DNA of 64,000 bases, taken from NCBI GenBank assembly GCA_035299025.1, contig DATGXK010000008.1, forward strand, positions 186,001 through 250,000. Direction: 5' to 3'. Positions 28,484 through 36,532 of this stretch are shown here, one piece after another (positions within the stretch are counted from its first letter, which is position 1; every line of letters starts with the position of its first letter). The notes under the pieces were generated by a model. It was given only the letters and a program-made list of their open reading frames with translations, searched no databases and had not been told where the DNA came from. The stretch is from Leadbetterella sp035299025. GTDB taxonomy: Bacteria > Bacteroidota > Bacteroidia > Cytophagales > Spirosomataceae. The translations under genes and the position numbers were made by a program.

Positions 28484-29609
28484 TTACGTCGTCGCCAGAC
28501 CAGGCGTTGTTCATTTCGCCATAGCTTCCAAATACTGGGGACATCAGGTCGTAGTCTGATTTTATACCCAAAATCTGGAAATTATATGGAGCCAACTGTA
28601 CCCTTACTACTCCCGAAACATTGCTTTGGCTATTATCAAAATAAGCTTCGATGTCACGCAAAACAGGTTCATTAAACTGCCCTTCGTGGAGTAACATCCC
28701 GTACCATTCAGCGAGGTTTTGTTTCCAATATTGTTGCCATTTGGTCAATACATGTTTTTCTAACAAATGGTGCGATTTTATAATAATCAAGGGTGCTGCA
28801 GCTTCGAAACCGACACGGCCTTTGATACCAATAATGGTGTCCCCCACGTGTGTGTCACGGCCGATGGCATACGGAGAAGCCAATTCATGCACTCTTCTGA
28901 TAGCTTCAACTGGATTCTTAAATCTGCGATTGTTCACGGCTTTTAGTTCGCCTTTTACAAATTCTAAAGTTATTTCTGTTGGCTTTTTCTTGGTCAATTG
29001 CGTAGGCCAAGCACTTTCTGGGAGATTATCCCAAGAGTTCAGTGTTTCTTTTCCACCTACCGAAGTTCCCCAAAGGCCTTGGTTGATAGAGTAGGTCGAT
29101 TTGTGCCATTCACGCACTACGCCTTTGGCTTTCAAAAACTCTATTTCTTCTTCTCTAGATAGTTTTAAGTCTCTGATTGGCGTGATAATTTCGGCTTCAG
29201 GAACTATAATTCTGAAGGCCATGTCAAAACGAACTTGGTCGTTACCCGCTCCTGTAGAACCGTGGGCGATTGCGTTGGCACCAATGGATTTGGCATATTC
29301 TGCCACGGCGATGGCCTGAAAAATACGCTCTGCACTTACCGAAAGTGGGTAAGTATTGTTTTTTAGGATATTACCAAAAACCAGATATTTGATGCACTCT
29401 TTGTAGTATTTGTCTGCCACTCTGGCGGTATAGTGAGATTTTACGCCCAATTCATAGGCTTTTTTCTCGATATCAGCGACTTCGGCGTCAGTAAATCCAC
29501 CTGTATCTACCAACACAGAGTGCACTTCCATGCCTTTTTCTTCGCCCAAATACTTCACACAAAAAGATGTGTCTAAACCACCACTGTAAGCCAAAACTAC
29601 TTTTTTCAT
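28410..29609 (-). CDS. argG: Argininosuccinate synthase
   Basis: A 399-residue cytoplasmic enzyme that joins citrulline and aspartate with ATP in arginine synthesis. The ATP-pyrophosphatase P-loop-like motif VVLAYSGGLDTS opens the protein; AHGSTGAGNDQVRFD and EREWHKSTYSINQGLWG-like text (REWHKSTYSINQGLWG) are the substrate-binding signatures. No other arg genes are in the window. Its last 75 bp recur downstream beyond the PKD lipoprotein. A TAATTTTG -7 candidate lies 32 bp before the start. Confidence 0.97.
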   Translation of the reverse strand: MKKVVLAYSGGLDTSFCVKYLGEEKGMEVHSVLVDTGGFTDAEVADIEKKAYELGVKSHYTARVADKYYKECIKYLVFGNILKNNTYPLSVSAERIFQAIAVAEYAKSIGANAIAHGSTGAGNDQVRFDMAFRIIVPEAEIITPIRDLKLSREEEIEFLKAKGVVREWHKSTYSINQGLWGTSVGGKETLNSWDNLPESAWPTQLTKKKPTEITLEFVKGELKAVNNRRFKNPVEAIRRVHELASPYAIGRDTHVGDTIIGIKGRVGFEAAAPLIIIKSHHLLEKHVLTKWQQYWKQNLAEWYGMLLHEGQFNEPVLRDIEAYFDNSQSNVSGVVRVQLAPYNFQILGIKSDYDLMSPVFGSYGEMNNAWSGDDVRGFSKIASNQVMIHQKIQELAEKK

Positions 29610-29641
29610 CTATCTGATTTTTAAAACCCCTAAAATTTCCG

Positions 29642-29649
29642 CAAAATTA
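29642..29649 (-). promoter_or_regulatory. Candidate -7 element for argG
   Basis: The minus strand reads TAATTTTG, matching TAnnTTTG, 32 bp upstream of the ATG. No convincing -33 box. Confidence 0.4.
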
Positions 29650-29703
29650 GGACTTTAAGTGTTTAGTTGGAAGTAATATTAAGTATTGTTTATCCTCGAA
29701 GCC

Positions 29704-29737
29704 AAAAAAGTCCCGTAGACCTTGGCCTGCGAGACTT
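29704..29737 (-). terminator. Intrinsic terminator after the M48 protease gene
   Basis: AAGTCCCG (29708-29715) pairs with CGAGACTT (29730-29737) with one wobble and further inner pairing. The minus-strand exit is a six-T run. Confidence 0.8.
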
Positions 29738-29758
29738 CAATAATTTCTAAATTACACC

Positions 29759-30562
29759 TCAAGGCATCTCTTTCTTATATTTTTCGATGTGTTCTTTAAT
29801 TCTGCCAATTCGGTTGTCGGGACTTGGATGCGAACTCATAAATTCGTCTCTACTCTTACCGCCGGACGCTTCTGCCAGAATCTCCATCACCTCTATCATC
29901 GATTCGGGTTGGTAGCCCGCTTTTATCATATATTTTACACCAAATTCGTCCGACTCCAATTCGTCGTCTCTACCAAATTTCATGAGCTTCATTTGAGCCA
30001 CATAATTGGCTATTTGAGAAGCTCCCATGTCTCCAGCAGCAGCAGTGGCAGCCCCCGCTAAACCTTGGTAAAACTCGGTTTTGGCCATTTGCTCGGAAGA
30101 ATGCCTGTAAACCACATGTCCGATTTCATGACCCAAAACTCCTGCAATCTGGTCTTCTGATTTCAATCTACTCAACAAACCAACAGTAATAAAAATCTGT
30201 CCACCCGGGAGGGCAAAAGCATTTACGGTTTGGGGATCTCTCAAAACGTGGAAATCAAACTGATAGGGATTCCCGTGTCCAAAAGACTCCACTTCTCTAT
30301 TGAAAGTAAGCACAAGTTCTCTACCGATAGACTTAATTTTTTGCTGCACTTTATCGTCGGGATATAGCCCCCCATATTCTTCTGCCATCTGTGGTGCAGA
30401 CTGTAGCCCCATGGCTACTTCTTCAGCGGGAGACAAGCTAACTTGCTGTTTTTCACCGGTCAACGGATTCTCCTGTGTCTTTCCATAATAACTCAAAAGA
30501 GCCATTACGGCCATCACCAAGCCTATGACCAACCTTAATTTAAAACCTCCGTTATTGTTCAT
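29759..30562 (-). CDS. M48-family zinc metalloprotease
   Basis: 267 residues. One N-terminal membrane-spanning or signal segment (about 9-26), then a periplasmic M48 domain. The zinc motif HEIGHVVYRHS (H145, E146, H149) and the third-ligand segment ELESDEFGVKYM are intact, and the NAFALPGGQIFITVGLL substrate strand precedes them. This is the Oma1/BepA/LoiP-like class that acts on misfolded envelope proteins. Unlike BepA it has no TPR domain. It forms a single-gene unit. Confidence 0.92.
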   Translation of the reverse strand: MNNNGGFKLRLVIGLVMAVMALLSYYGKTQENPLTGEKQQVSLSPAEEVAMGLQSAPQMAEEYGGLYPDDKVQQKIKSIGRELVLTFNREVESFGHGNPYQFDFHVLRDPQTVNAFALPGGQIFITVGLLSRLKSEDQIAGVLGHEIGHVVYRHSSEQMAKTEFYQGLAGAATAAAGDMGASQIANYVAQMKLMKFGRDDELESDEFGVKYMIKAGYQPESMIEVMEILAEASGGKSRDEFMSSHPSPDNRIGRIKEHIEKYKKEMP

Positions 30563-30682
30563 TTTGTATCAGATTTGAGAGGAGAATTACACTTCATGAC
30601 CTAAAATTAGAATATTTTGCAAACAAAAAAAACTGATTGAAGTTATTAAAATTACCGAATCGAAAAAAGGCAAAAAAATGTT

Positions 30683-30711
30683 TTTGTTACTGATTTTTTG
30701 ATGTAATTTTG
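30683..30711 (+). promoter_or_regulatory. Candidate nrdB promoter
   Basis: TTTG (30683-30686), 17 bases, then TAATTTTG (30704-30711); ATG at 30747. The spacing is at the short end for this class. Confidence 0.5.
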
Positions 30712-30746
30712 AGATAAAGAATGAATAAATATACTACCGAAAAATA

Positions 30747-31733
30747 ATGACAGACGCAGATCTAAAACTCACCGAACCTTTACTTATCGAAGACCCCAAC
30801 AGATTCGTAATTTTCCCCATCAAACACCCCGACATCTGGGAGTTCTATAAAAATGCCGAGGCATCTTTTTGGACAGCCGAAGAGCTTGACCTTTCGCAGG
30901 ACACCAAAGATTGGGAAGCCATGAGTGATGGCGAGCGTCATTTTATTTCTCATGTTCTTGCGTTTTTTGCGGCATCGGATGGTATTGTAAACGAAAACCT
31001 AGCCGTTGGTTTCCTCTCAAACGTGCAGTTTCCAGAGGCCAAATGTTTCTATGGGTTTCAGATCATGATTGAGAATATTCATGCCGAGGTTTACTCTTTA
31101 TTGATAGATACTTATATTAAAGACTTGAAAGAGAGGGACAGGTTGCTTCATGCCATCGACCATATACCTTGTGTAGCCAAAAAAGCGGCTTGGGCTATGC
31201 GTTGGATTGAAAACGGCAACTTTATAGAGCGTTTGATAGCATTTGCTGCCGTGGAGGGTATTTTCTTCTCTGGTTCGTTCTGTTCAATATTCTGGTTGAA
31301 AAAACGTGGTTTAATGCCCGGCCTGACTTTCTCCAACGAATTGATTTCGAGAGACGAAGGACTTCATAGAGATTTCGCATGTTTGTTATATACGCAATAC
31401 ATCAATAACAAAATGAATCCGACTGATGTGACGAAAATCATCACCGATGCTGTAGAAATAGAGAAAGAGTTCGTATCTGACTCATTGCCGGTATCGTTAA
31501 TTGGCATGAACGCTCCGCAAATGTGCCAATATATAGAATTTGTGGCCGATCACCTTTTGGAACAACTACAACTCCCTAAGGTATACAACGCCACCAATCC
31601 TTTTGATTTCATGGATTTGATATCGCTACAAGGTAAGACGAATTTCTTCGAGAAAAGAGTTGGGGAATACCAAAAAGCTGGCGTAACATCTGACAGAGAA
31701 AAAATGTCGTTTTCGTTGGACGAAGACTTTTGA
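30747..31733 (+). CDS. nrdB: Class I ribonucleotide reductase small subunit
   Basis: 328 residues. It holds the di-iron/tyrosyl-radical cofactor that starts ribonucleotide reduction. The segments FYGFQIMIENIHAEVYSLL and YSLLIDTYIKDLKERD carry metal ligands and the radical Tyr; VEGIFFSGSFCSIFWLKKRG is also present. The C-terminal tail FSLDEDF is the large-subunit docking peptide. The text is strikingly like eukaryotic R2 (compare the mouse-type FTLDADF tail), as known for part of the Bacteroidetes. nrdA is not in this window. It has its own promoter candidate and terminator. Confidence 0.96.
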   Translation: MTDADLKLTEPLLIEDPNRFVIFPIKHPDIWEFYKNAEASFWTAEELDLSQDTKDWEAMSDGERHFISHVLAFFAASDGIVNENLAVGFLSNVQFPEAKCFYGFQIMIENIHAEVYSLLIDTYIKDLKERDRLLHAIDHIPCVAKKAAWAMRWIENGNFIERLIAFAAVEGIFFSGSFCSIFWLKKRGLMPGLTFSNELISRDEGLHRDFACLLYTQYINNKMNPTDVTKIITDAVEIEKEFVSDSLPVSLIGMNAPQMCQYIEFVADHLLEQLQLPKVYNATNPFDFMDLISLQGKTNFFEKRVGEYQKAGVTSDREKMSFSLDEDF

Positions 31734-31761
31734 TTCGAATATAAACTCTGCTAATAACAAT

Positions 31762-31796
31762 AAAAGCCTCACTCATAAAGTGGGGCTTTTGATATT
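31762..31796 (+). terminator. Intrinsic terminator after nrdB
   Basis: AAAAGCCTCAC (31762-31772) pairs with GTGGGGCTTTT (31780-31790) with one wobble, followed by T-rich sequence. It may also serve the convergent gene at 31828. Confidence 0.85.
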
Positions 31797-31827
31797 TTAT
31801 AATTAACCTAAACTACCTTAATTCGTT

Positions 31828-32202
31828 TCAAATCATGTCTGCCACCACGAGTGGACATACCTTGCAGGCCTTTGTTCCGTCTTGTGCATACCACCTGCAA
31901 TCGTTCAATATGGGACAGTTTTGTATTTTACCGTTCAAATGTTCTGTTTCCATCCCTAAAACCTTATCAATTACACCGCATTTATGGCCCGTCCATTGTC
32001 TGCAACCACCTTCTGCACAGGTTTGGGTATATCTAAATTTTGCTTCGGGATTGCTGTGGCTGTTGGCGGCCGAAATGAGTTCGGCATCTAAAGGCACCAC
32101 GTGAGGTAGAAACTTCACGAGCCCATCATTGCCAACAATACCGAAAAGCGATGCCCCTTCGCTATTGGTAGCGGAAGGGCATGCGTACTTTTGTTTTTCC
32201 AT
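31828..32202 (-). CDS. Small cysteine-rich protein of unknown function
   Basis: 124 residues with nine cysteines, five in CxnC-like groupings late in the chain (TCAEGGCRQWTGHKCG, then NCPILNDCRWYAQDG, then ACKVCPL). Such density suggests a metal or Fe-S site, but I recognise no family. There is no signal peptide. The start is 3 bp after the stop of a 77-residue gene on the same strand, so the two form a two-gene operon. It ends convergent to nrdB. Confidence 0.65.
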   Translation of the reverse strand: MEKQKYACPSATNSEGASLFGIVGNDGLVKFLPHVVPLDAELISAANSHSNPEAKFRYTQTCAEGGCRQWTGHKCGVIDKVLGMETEHLNGKIQNCPILNDCRWYAQDGTKACKVCPLVVADMI

Positions 32203-32205
32203 TGC

Positions 32206-32439
32206 TCAAAAAGGCTTAAATGTCTTGGCTTTATTGAGCAAGGCTTCGTTTTTGAATTTTTTAAGCCAAATACCCAACCATTCGGGGTTGATTCGAAGTT
32301 TTGAGCCGATAGACTTGCTGACCTGGGATGTCACCAAATGTTTGGCTACCAGACTGTTTACTTCCTTTTCAAGCCCTTTCAGTTGACTATCGGATAAGTC
32401 AAATCCTTCAAGAACGATTTCTAATTTTTGATTTTTCAT
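32206..32439 (-). CDS. Small protein of unknown function, partner of the cysteine-rich gene
   Basis: 77 residues, Lys-rich and helical, without membrane span or signal peptide (starts MKNQKLEIVLEGFDLSDSQL; no Cys). I do not recognise it. Genuine coding is supported by its tight 3-bp coupling to the cysteine-rich gene, an ordinary codon pattern and no better frame on the other strand. It could be an accessory or precursor-like partner, but that is speculation. Confidence 0.55.
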   Translation of the reverse strand: MKNQKLEIVLEGFDLSDSQLKGLEKEVNSLVAKHLVTSQVSKSIGSKLRINPEWLGIWLKKFKNEALLNKAKTFKPF

Positions 32440-32565
32440 GGCTATAAATTATATAGTTTTCATGATGTAAAGCTACACCACGGCACTAAGTCATTTTAGC
32501 GTAGAATGTCCTGATTTTAAATAACGTAGAAATACTTTGTGAGCAAGTAAAAGATTTAAAAAAGC

Positions 32566-33186
32566 CTACTTTTTGAGTAGATTTTGCAAAAAGGCCGTCA
32601 ATATCTTAAGGCCATTTTCAAAATGCTTGTTGTTATTGATGATGATGTCGGCGTCTTGCTTGGTAGGTTTTATAAATTTCTCATAGGTAGGTGCCACGTG
32701 GTTTTCCCATCTGTAAAGTACCGAATCTAGGTCGTAGCCACGCTCGTTGTTGTCTCTGATTATTCTTCGGCGGATTTTGATATGCTCCAAGGCATCTATA
32801 AAGACCTTCAGATTGAGCAATTCAGAGATATAAGGGTCATGAAATACAAAAATTCCCTCTACTACAATCACCGGGGCTGGTTTGAAAACCAGAATGTTCG
32901 GCTCTTTGTCAAAAACATCGAAAGTATATTCTTTCATTCTTACCTCTTTACCGTTTTTGAGGTCGTTGATGTGTTGTGAAAAAAGTTCGAAGTCTATAGA
33001 TTCGGGAAGGTCAAAATTCTCGACTTTATTGTCATCTCGAGGCACCAAGTCGCGAGTTTTGTAATAATTATCCTGAGAAATCAAACAAACTTCGTCTTTG
33101 GTAAAATGGCTAAGTAAACTATGGAGAAAATAGGTTTTGCCAGAAGCACTCCCTCCCGTAATTCCAATTATATAAGGCTTAGCCAT
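32566..33186 (-). CDS. udk: Uridine kinase
   Basis: 206 residues. It phosphorylates uridine and cytidine in pyrimidine salvage. The Walker A motif GITGGSASGKTYFLHSLL is at residues 8-25, followed by SQDNYYKTRDLVPRDDN, VEGIFVFHD and the lid segment RRRIIRDNNERGYD. Length and motifs match Udk/PRK-like kinases. It diverges from the SDR gene across about 130 bp. Confidence 0.95.
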   Translation of the reverse strand: MAKPYIIGITGGSASGKTYFLHSLLSHFTKDEVCLISQDNYYKTRDLVPRDDNKVENFDLPESIDFELFSQHINDLKNGKEVRMKEYTFDVFDKEPNILVFKPAPVIVVEGIFVFHDPYISELLNLKVFIDALEHIKIRRRIIRDNNERGYDLDSVLYRWENHVAPTYEKFIKPTKQDADIIINNNKHFENGLKILTAFLQNLLKK

Positions 33187-33313
33187 CTGAAGTATATTAA
33201 AAAATTAAAATTTCGGATACAAAACTAATAAATCTCGGTGTGGAATTGGCCATTTTTAAATAGAAAACATTTTTTTCAAACCAATATATTCCGAAAATCG
33301 TTGTGATTAAACT

Positions 33314-34108
33314 ATGGATACAATATCGATTTTGGGCTGCGGTTGGCTGGGTTTTCCTTTGGCCGAAGAATTATTAAAACACCATTACAAAGTTAAAGGA
33401 AGCACCACTTCCCCCGAGAAATTCGATATTTTACAAAAAAAAGGGATTCAGCCTTGTCGTATAAGACTTAACCCTGCTTTCGAGGGAGAAACCGTTTTTT
33501 TAGACTCAGAAGTACTGATTATCAATATTCCGCCCAAAGCTAAGACTTTAGGAGAAGAATATCATCTGCAGCAAATTAAAAATCTATTAGACGAATGCCG
33601 AAAGCCCTCTTCGCTCAAAAAGATAATTTTTGTGAGTTCTACTTCGGTATATCCAAACATCGAAAAAGAAATGATTGAAAGTGATGCGGACTCGGAGCAT
33701 TTCTTGGTAAAAGCCGAAAATTTAATTTCTGATTTCTGTGAAATACATAATAAAGCGTTTGTAATCATCAGATTTGGTGGCCTAATGGGTTACGAGCGTA
33801 ATCCTTGCAAATATTTTACAGAAAAAACAGCTGGTGACGGTTCCAGAGTCAATTACATCCACCGAGACGATGCCGTAGGAGCCATTATGAGTCTACTTCA
33901 TGCCAAAATAAGCAACGAGACTATAAACATAGTATGTCCTGAACATCCAAGTAGAGCTGAGATTTGGGCGAAATGTAAAGTCCATAATGACACCCAAAGC
34001 CGAAATAGTCGTGAAGTTTCAAAAAAAATCATTCGTGCCGATAGATTTTTAGAAAAAACCAAATACCAATTCCTTTTTCCTGACCCTTTGGCATTCAAGT
34101 ATTTATAA
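33314..34108 (+). CDS. YeeZ-like NAD(P)-binding Rossmann (SDR) protein
   Basis: 264 residues. The N-terminal nucleotide-binding loop is ISILGCGWLGFPLAEELL, with further extended-SDR text VSSTSVYPN and VNYIHRDDAVGAIMSLLHA. It resembles the YeeZ group of atypical epimerase-like proteins, whose reaction is unknown. No catalytic YxxxK is obvious. It is a single gene between udk and tRNA-Gln. Confidence 0.8.
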   Translation: MDTISILGCGWLGFPLAEELLKHHYKVKGSTTSPEKFDILQKKGIQPCRIRLNPAFEGETVFLDSEVLIINIPPKAKTLGEEYHLQQIKNLLDECRKPSSLKKIIFVSSTSVYPNIEKEMIESDADSEHFLVKAENLISDFCEIHNKAFVIIRFGGLMGYERNPCKYFTEKTAGDGSRVNYIHRDDAVGAIMSLLHAKISNETINIVCPEHPSRAEIWAKCKVHNDTQSRNSREVSKKIIRADRFLEKTKYQFLFPDPLAFKYL

Positions 34109-34180
34109 GAAATTAGAAATTTGGATTTTAGCAGATTTCAAAAACCAGAAGATTTTCTTAAAAATATTTTTAGGAAACTG

Positions 34181-34212
34181 TTTGGAAGAATTGCAAAGTG
34201 GGCTTAATTTTG
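34181..34212 (+). promoter_or_regulatory. Promoter of tRNA-Gln
   Basis: TTTG (34181-34184), 20 bases, then TAATTTTG (34205-34212): both elements match the Bacteroidetes consensus, and the tRNA starts 18 bp downstream. Confidence 0.75.
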
Positions 34213-34229
34213 CACCCACATTACAGGAT

Positions 34230-34300
34230 TGGCTTATGGTGTAATGGTAACACAGAGGTTTTTGGTGCCTTTATTCAAGGTTCGAGTCCTTGTAAGCCAA
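34230..34300 (+). tRNA. tRNA-Gln (anticodon TTG)
   Basis: A complete cloverleaf can be drawn. Acceptor TGGCTTA/TAAGCCA (7 bp); D arm GTGT/ACAC; a 5-bp anticodon stem with two wobbles around loop TTTTGGT with anticodon TTG; T arm CAAGG/CCTTG with loop TTCGAGT; discriminator A. CCA is not encoded. It reads CAA (and by wobble CAG) glutamine codons. Confidence 0.96.
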
Positions 34301-34303
34301 CAG

Positions 34304-34330
34304 AAAAAGTCGCTTTCTAGCGACTTTTTT
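34304..34330 (+). terminator. Terminator directly after tRNA-Gln
   Basis: AAAAAGTCGCT (34304-34314) and AGCGACTTTTT (34319-34329) are perfect 11-bp complements with a 4-base loop and a T-run. Confidence 0.92.
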
Positions 34331-34429
34331 GTTTTTTCTCCATCTCCCACTTCATTTTCTTTTTTATTATTTGCTTATCCTAAAACTTTTTGCCTAATTG
34401 AAATCAAAATAATATTCAATTCTTTACCC

Positions 34430-35911
34430 ATGAGTTTTACTGAAAAAGACCTTAAACAAATAGCTGACAGAGGCAGCGATTTAAAAACGATAGAACAACA
34501 AATAGAAAACTTCAAGACGGGGTTTCCATTTATGACTGCCAATAGAGCCGCCACCATAGGTGATGGCATGATAAAACTCGACGAAAAAGAACTCAGTGAA
34601 TATCTAGAGATTTTTAACCAAGAAACTGCCAAAAAGAAACTTTTGAAGTTTGTACCAGCCTCAGGTGCGGCAAGTAGGATGTTCAAGTCGCTTTACGCAG
34701 CCAAAGACGAGGGCAAGTCAGACAAGTCGGTGGAACAATTTCATGAGCAAATCAAATCTTTTGCGTTTTATAAAAGTCTGTCCAAATTTTTAAAAACCAA
34801 CGAAAAACAAGAACAATTAGAAGCACTATTGGGCTCAAATGGGCTGGATTATGGCAACTTACCCAAAGGCCTACTGGAATTTCATACCTATGGTGACTCC
34901 ACACGTACGGCATTAGAAGAACACCTGGTGGAGGGAGCACAATATGCCAACAACAAAGGTAAAGTAAGGTTGCACTTCACCGTTTCGCCTGAGCACCGAA
35001 AAAAGTTTAAAGACCTTATAAGCAAGGTTTTGAAAAGCTATGAGACCGAATACAATGTAAAGTTTGACATATCGTTTTCTGAACAAAAGGCCTCCACTGA
35101 TACCATTGCAGTAGGTATGGACAATGAACCTTTTCTAGATACCAAAGGCAATTTGCTATTTAGACCAGCCGGTCACGGAGCCCTTCTCGAAAACCTAAAC
35201 GATGTAGATGCCGATATCATTTTCATAAAAAATGTAGACAATGTAGTGCCTGACCATCTAAAAAGTGAGACAATTCTCTACAAAAAAGCATTGGCGGGTT
35301 TATTGTTGAGTTATCAAAAACAGATTTTCTACTTCCTTAAAAGATTAGAAAAACCAGATCCTTCGGTTTATATGGTAAATAAGGCGATCAGATTTATCAA
35401 AGAAAAACTCAGTGTAGAAACTCCAAAAGGATTTAGAAATTGGTCACCAGAAGAAAAATACAAATTTGCTATGGCCAAACTCAATCGTCCACTTAGAATC
35501 TGTGGAATGGTTAAAAATGTCGGTGAGCCAGGCGGTGGACCTTTCTGGGCAAAAAACAGTGACGACTCAATATCGCTACAAATCGTGGAGTCGGCTCAGT
35601 TTGACATGAAAAACAAAAAACAAAAGGAGATTTTTGAAAAAGCGACGCACTTTAACCCCGTAGATTTGATTTGTGCCACCAAAAATCACAAAAAAGAAAA
35701 ATACAATTTATTGAAATTCCGAGACCCAAAAACTGGATTCATTACTGAGAAATCACAAAGTGGAAAAACGCTAAAAGCTCAAGAGTTGCCAGGTTTATGG
35801 AATGGAGCCATGTCTGACTGGAACACACTTTTTGTGGAAGTTCCGTTGATTACCTTTAACCCGGTGAAAACTGTGAATGATTTGCTCAGGAAAGAGCATC
35901 AACCGGCGTAA
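34430..35911 (+). CDS. DUF4301-family protein
   Basis: 493 residues. The start MSFTEKDLKQIADRGSDLKT at 34430 is used; an open frame exists further upstream but runs backward through the terminator and the tRNA. The family, found mainly in Bacteroidetes, has no demonstrated activity. Conserved-looking segments: FVPASGAASRMFKSLYAAKD, LEFHTYGDSTRTALEEHLVE, RPAGHGALLENLNDVDADI and FVKNVGEPGGGPFWAKNSD-like text (VGEPGGGPFWAKNSD). The GHGALLENLN part looks like a sugar-nucleotidyltransferase or phosphotransferase-type site, but this is inference. Closed by a perfect hairpin terminator. Confidence 0.82.
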   Translation: MSFTEKDLKQIADRGSDLKTIEQQIENFKTGFPFMTANRAATIGDGMIKLDEKELSEYLEIFNQETAKKKLLKFVPASGAASRMFKSLYAAKDEGKSDKSVEQFHEQIKSFAFYKSLSKFLKTNEKQEQLEALLGSNGLDYGNLPKGLLEFHTYGDSTRTALEEHLVEGAQYANNKGKVRLHFTVSPEHRKKFKDLISKVLKSYETEYNVKFDISFSEQKASTDTIAVGMDNEPFLDTKGNLLFRPAGHGALLENLNDVDADIIFIKNVDNVVPDHLKSETILYKKALAGLLLSYQKQIFYFLKRLEKPDPSVYMVNKAIRFIKEKLSVETPKGFRNWSPEEKYKFAMAKLNRPLRICGMVKNVGEPGGGPFWAKNSDDSISLQIVESAQFDMKNKKQKEIFEKATHFNPVDLICATKNHKKEKYNLLKFRDPKTGFITEKSQSGKTLKAQELPGLWNGAMSDWNTLFVEVPLITFNPVKTVNDLLRKEHQPA

Positions 35912-35921
35912 ATTTTCCTTC

Positions 35922-35947
35922 AAAAAGAGTGGTTCTCCACTCTTTTT
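35922..35947. terminator. Bidirectional terminator
   Basis: AAAAAGAGTGG (35922-35932) and CCACTCTTTTT (35937-35947) are perfect complements with a 4-base loop between convergent genes. Confidence 0.9.
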
Positions 35948-35961
35948 TGCTTTTGATATTA

Positions 35962-36453
35962 TCAGTACACCTTCTCTCCTTTTTTGACCCACACACCCCA
36001 TTTCTGGTTATAGGCATGTACTTTCTGCGTTGGTTTCTCTTCCATATCCACCACTTCATTGCCTTGGTTTACCCATTCAAAAATACTCCCATAGCAGTTT
36101 CTAACATTGGTATAGCCTGCAGCCAATAACTTCTCCCCTATTTTTTCGCTTCTCACGCCAATAGAACAATAGACCACAATAGGACTGTTTTTGGGAATAT
36201 CCTTTATACTTTCTATCGAAAAATCGTTAAAACCCACATAACGTGCATCTCTCAAATGACTCACTTCAAACTCATTTCGCTCACGTGCATCCAAGAGAAC
36301 GACCTTCTCCTTTTGGGATTTCAGTTCCTGCACTTTTATGATAGGCACAGTTTTTTTAATCATACTTCTCAGAAGTAAATCGAATGACTTGGATTGGGCA
36401 GACACGGCTAGGGTTTGAAAAATGGACAAAACAATAAAAATGATTTTCTTCAT
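35962..36453 (-). CDS. Exported rhodanese-like protein
   Basis: 163 residues with a signal peptide (KKIIFIVLSIFQTLAVSAQ) and one rhodanese domain. The active loop is YCSIGVRSEKIG with the persulfide Cys96, and VLLDARERNEFEVSHLRDAR precedes it. A periplasmic sulfur-transfer or redox role is likely; the donor and acceptor are unknown. It is convergent with the DUF4301 gene and divergent from the acylase. Confidence 0.9.
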   Translation of the reverse strand: MKKIIFIVLSIFQTLAVSAQSKSFDLLLRSMIKKTVPIIKVQELKSQKEKVVLLDARERNEFEVSHLRDARYVGFNDFSIESIKDIPKNSPIVVYCSIGVRSEKIGEKLLAAGYTNVRNCYGSIFEWVNQGNEVVDMEEKPTQKVHAYNQKWGVWVKKGEKVY

Positions 36454-36532
36454 TAGTTGGATATATGACCTAGATAAAACAAAATAAAATCAATAAAATT
36501 TCATAATTTCGCAAAAAACCAAATAAACTAAC

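Noticed and set aside
34150..34350. tRNA-associated integration site or island
   Set aside because: No repeat of the tRNA 3' end and no integrase gene was found nearby.
34229..34429. Upstream extension of the DUF4301 frame through the tRNA region
   Set aside because: The frame runs through tRNA-Gln and its terminator; the ATG at 34430 gives a normal protein start.
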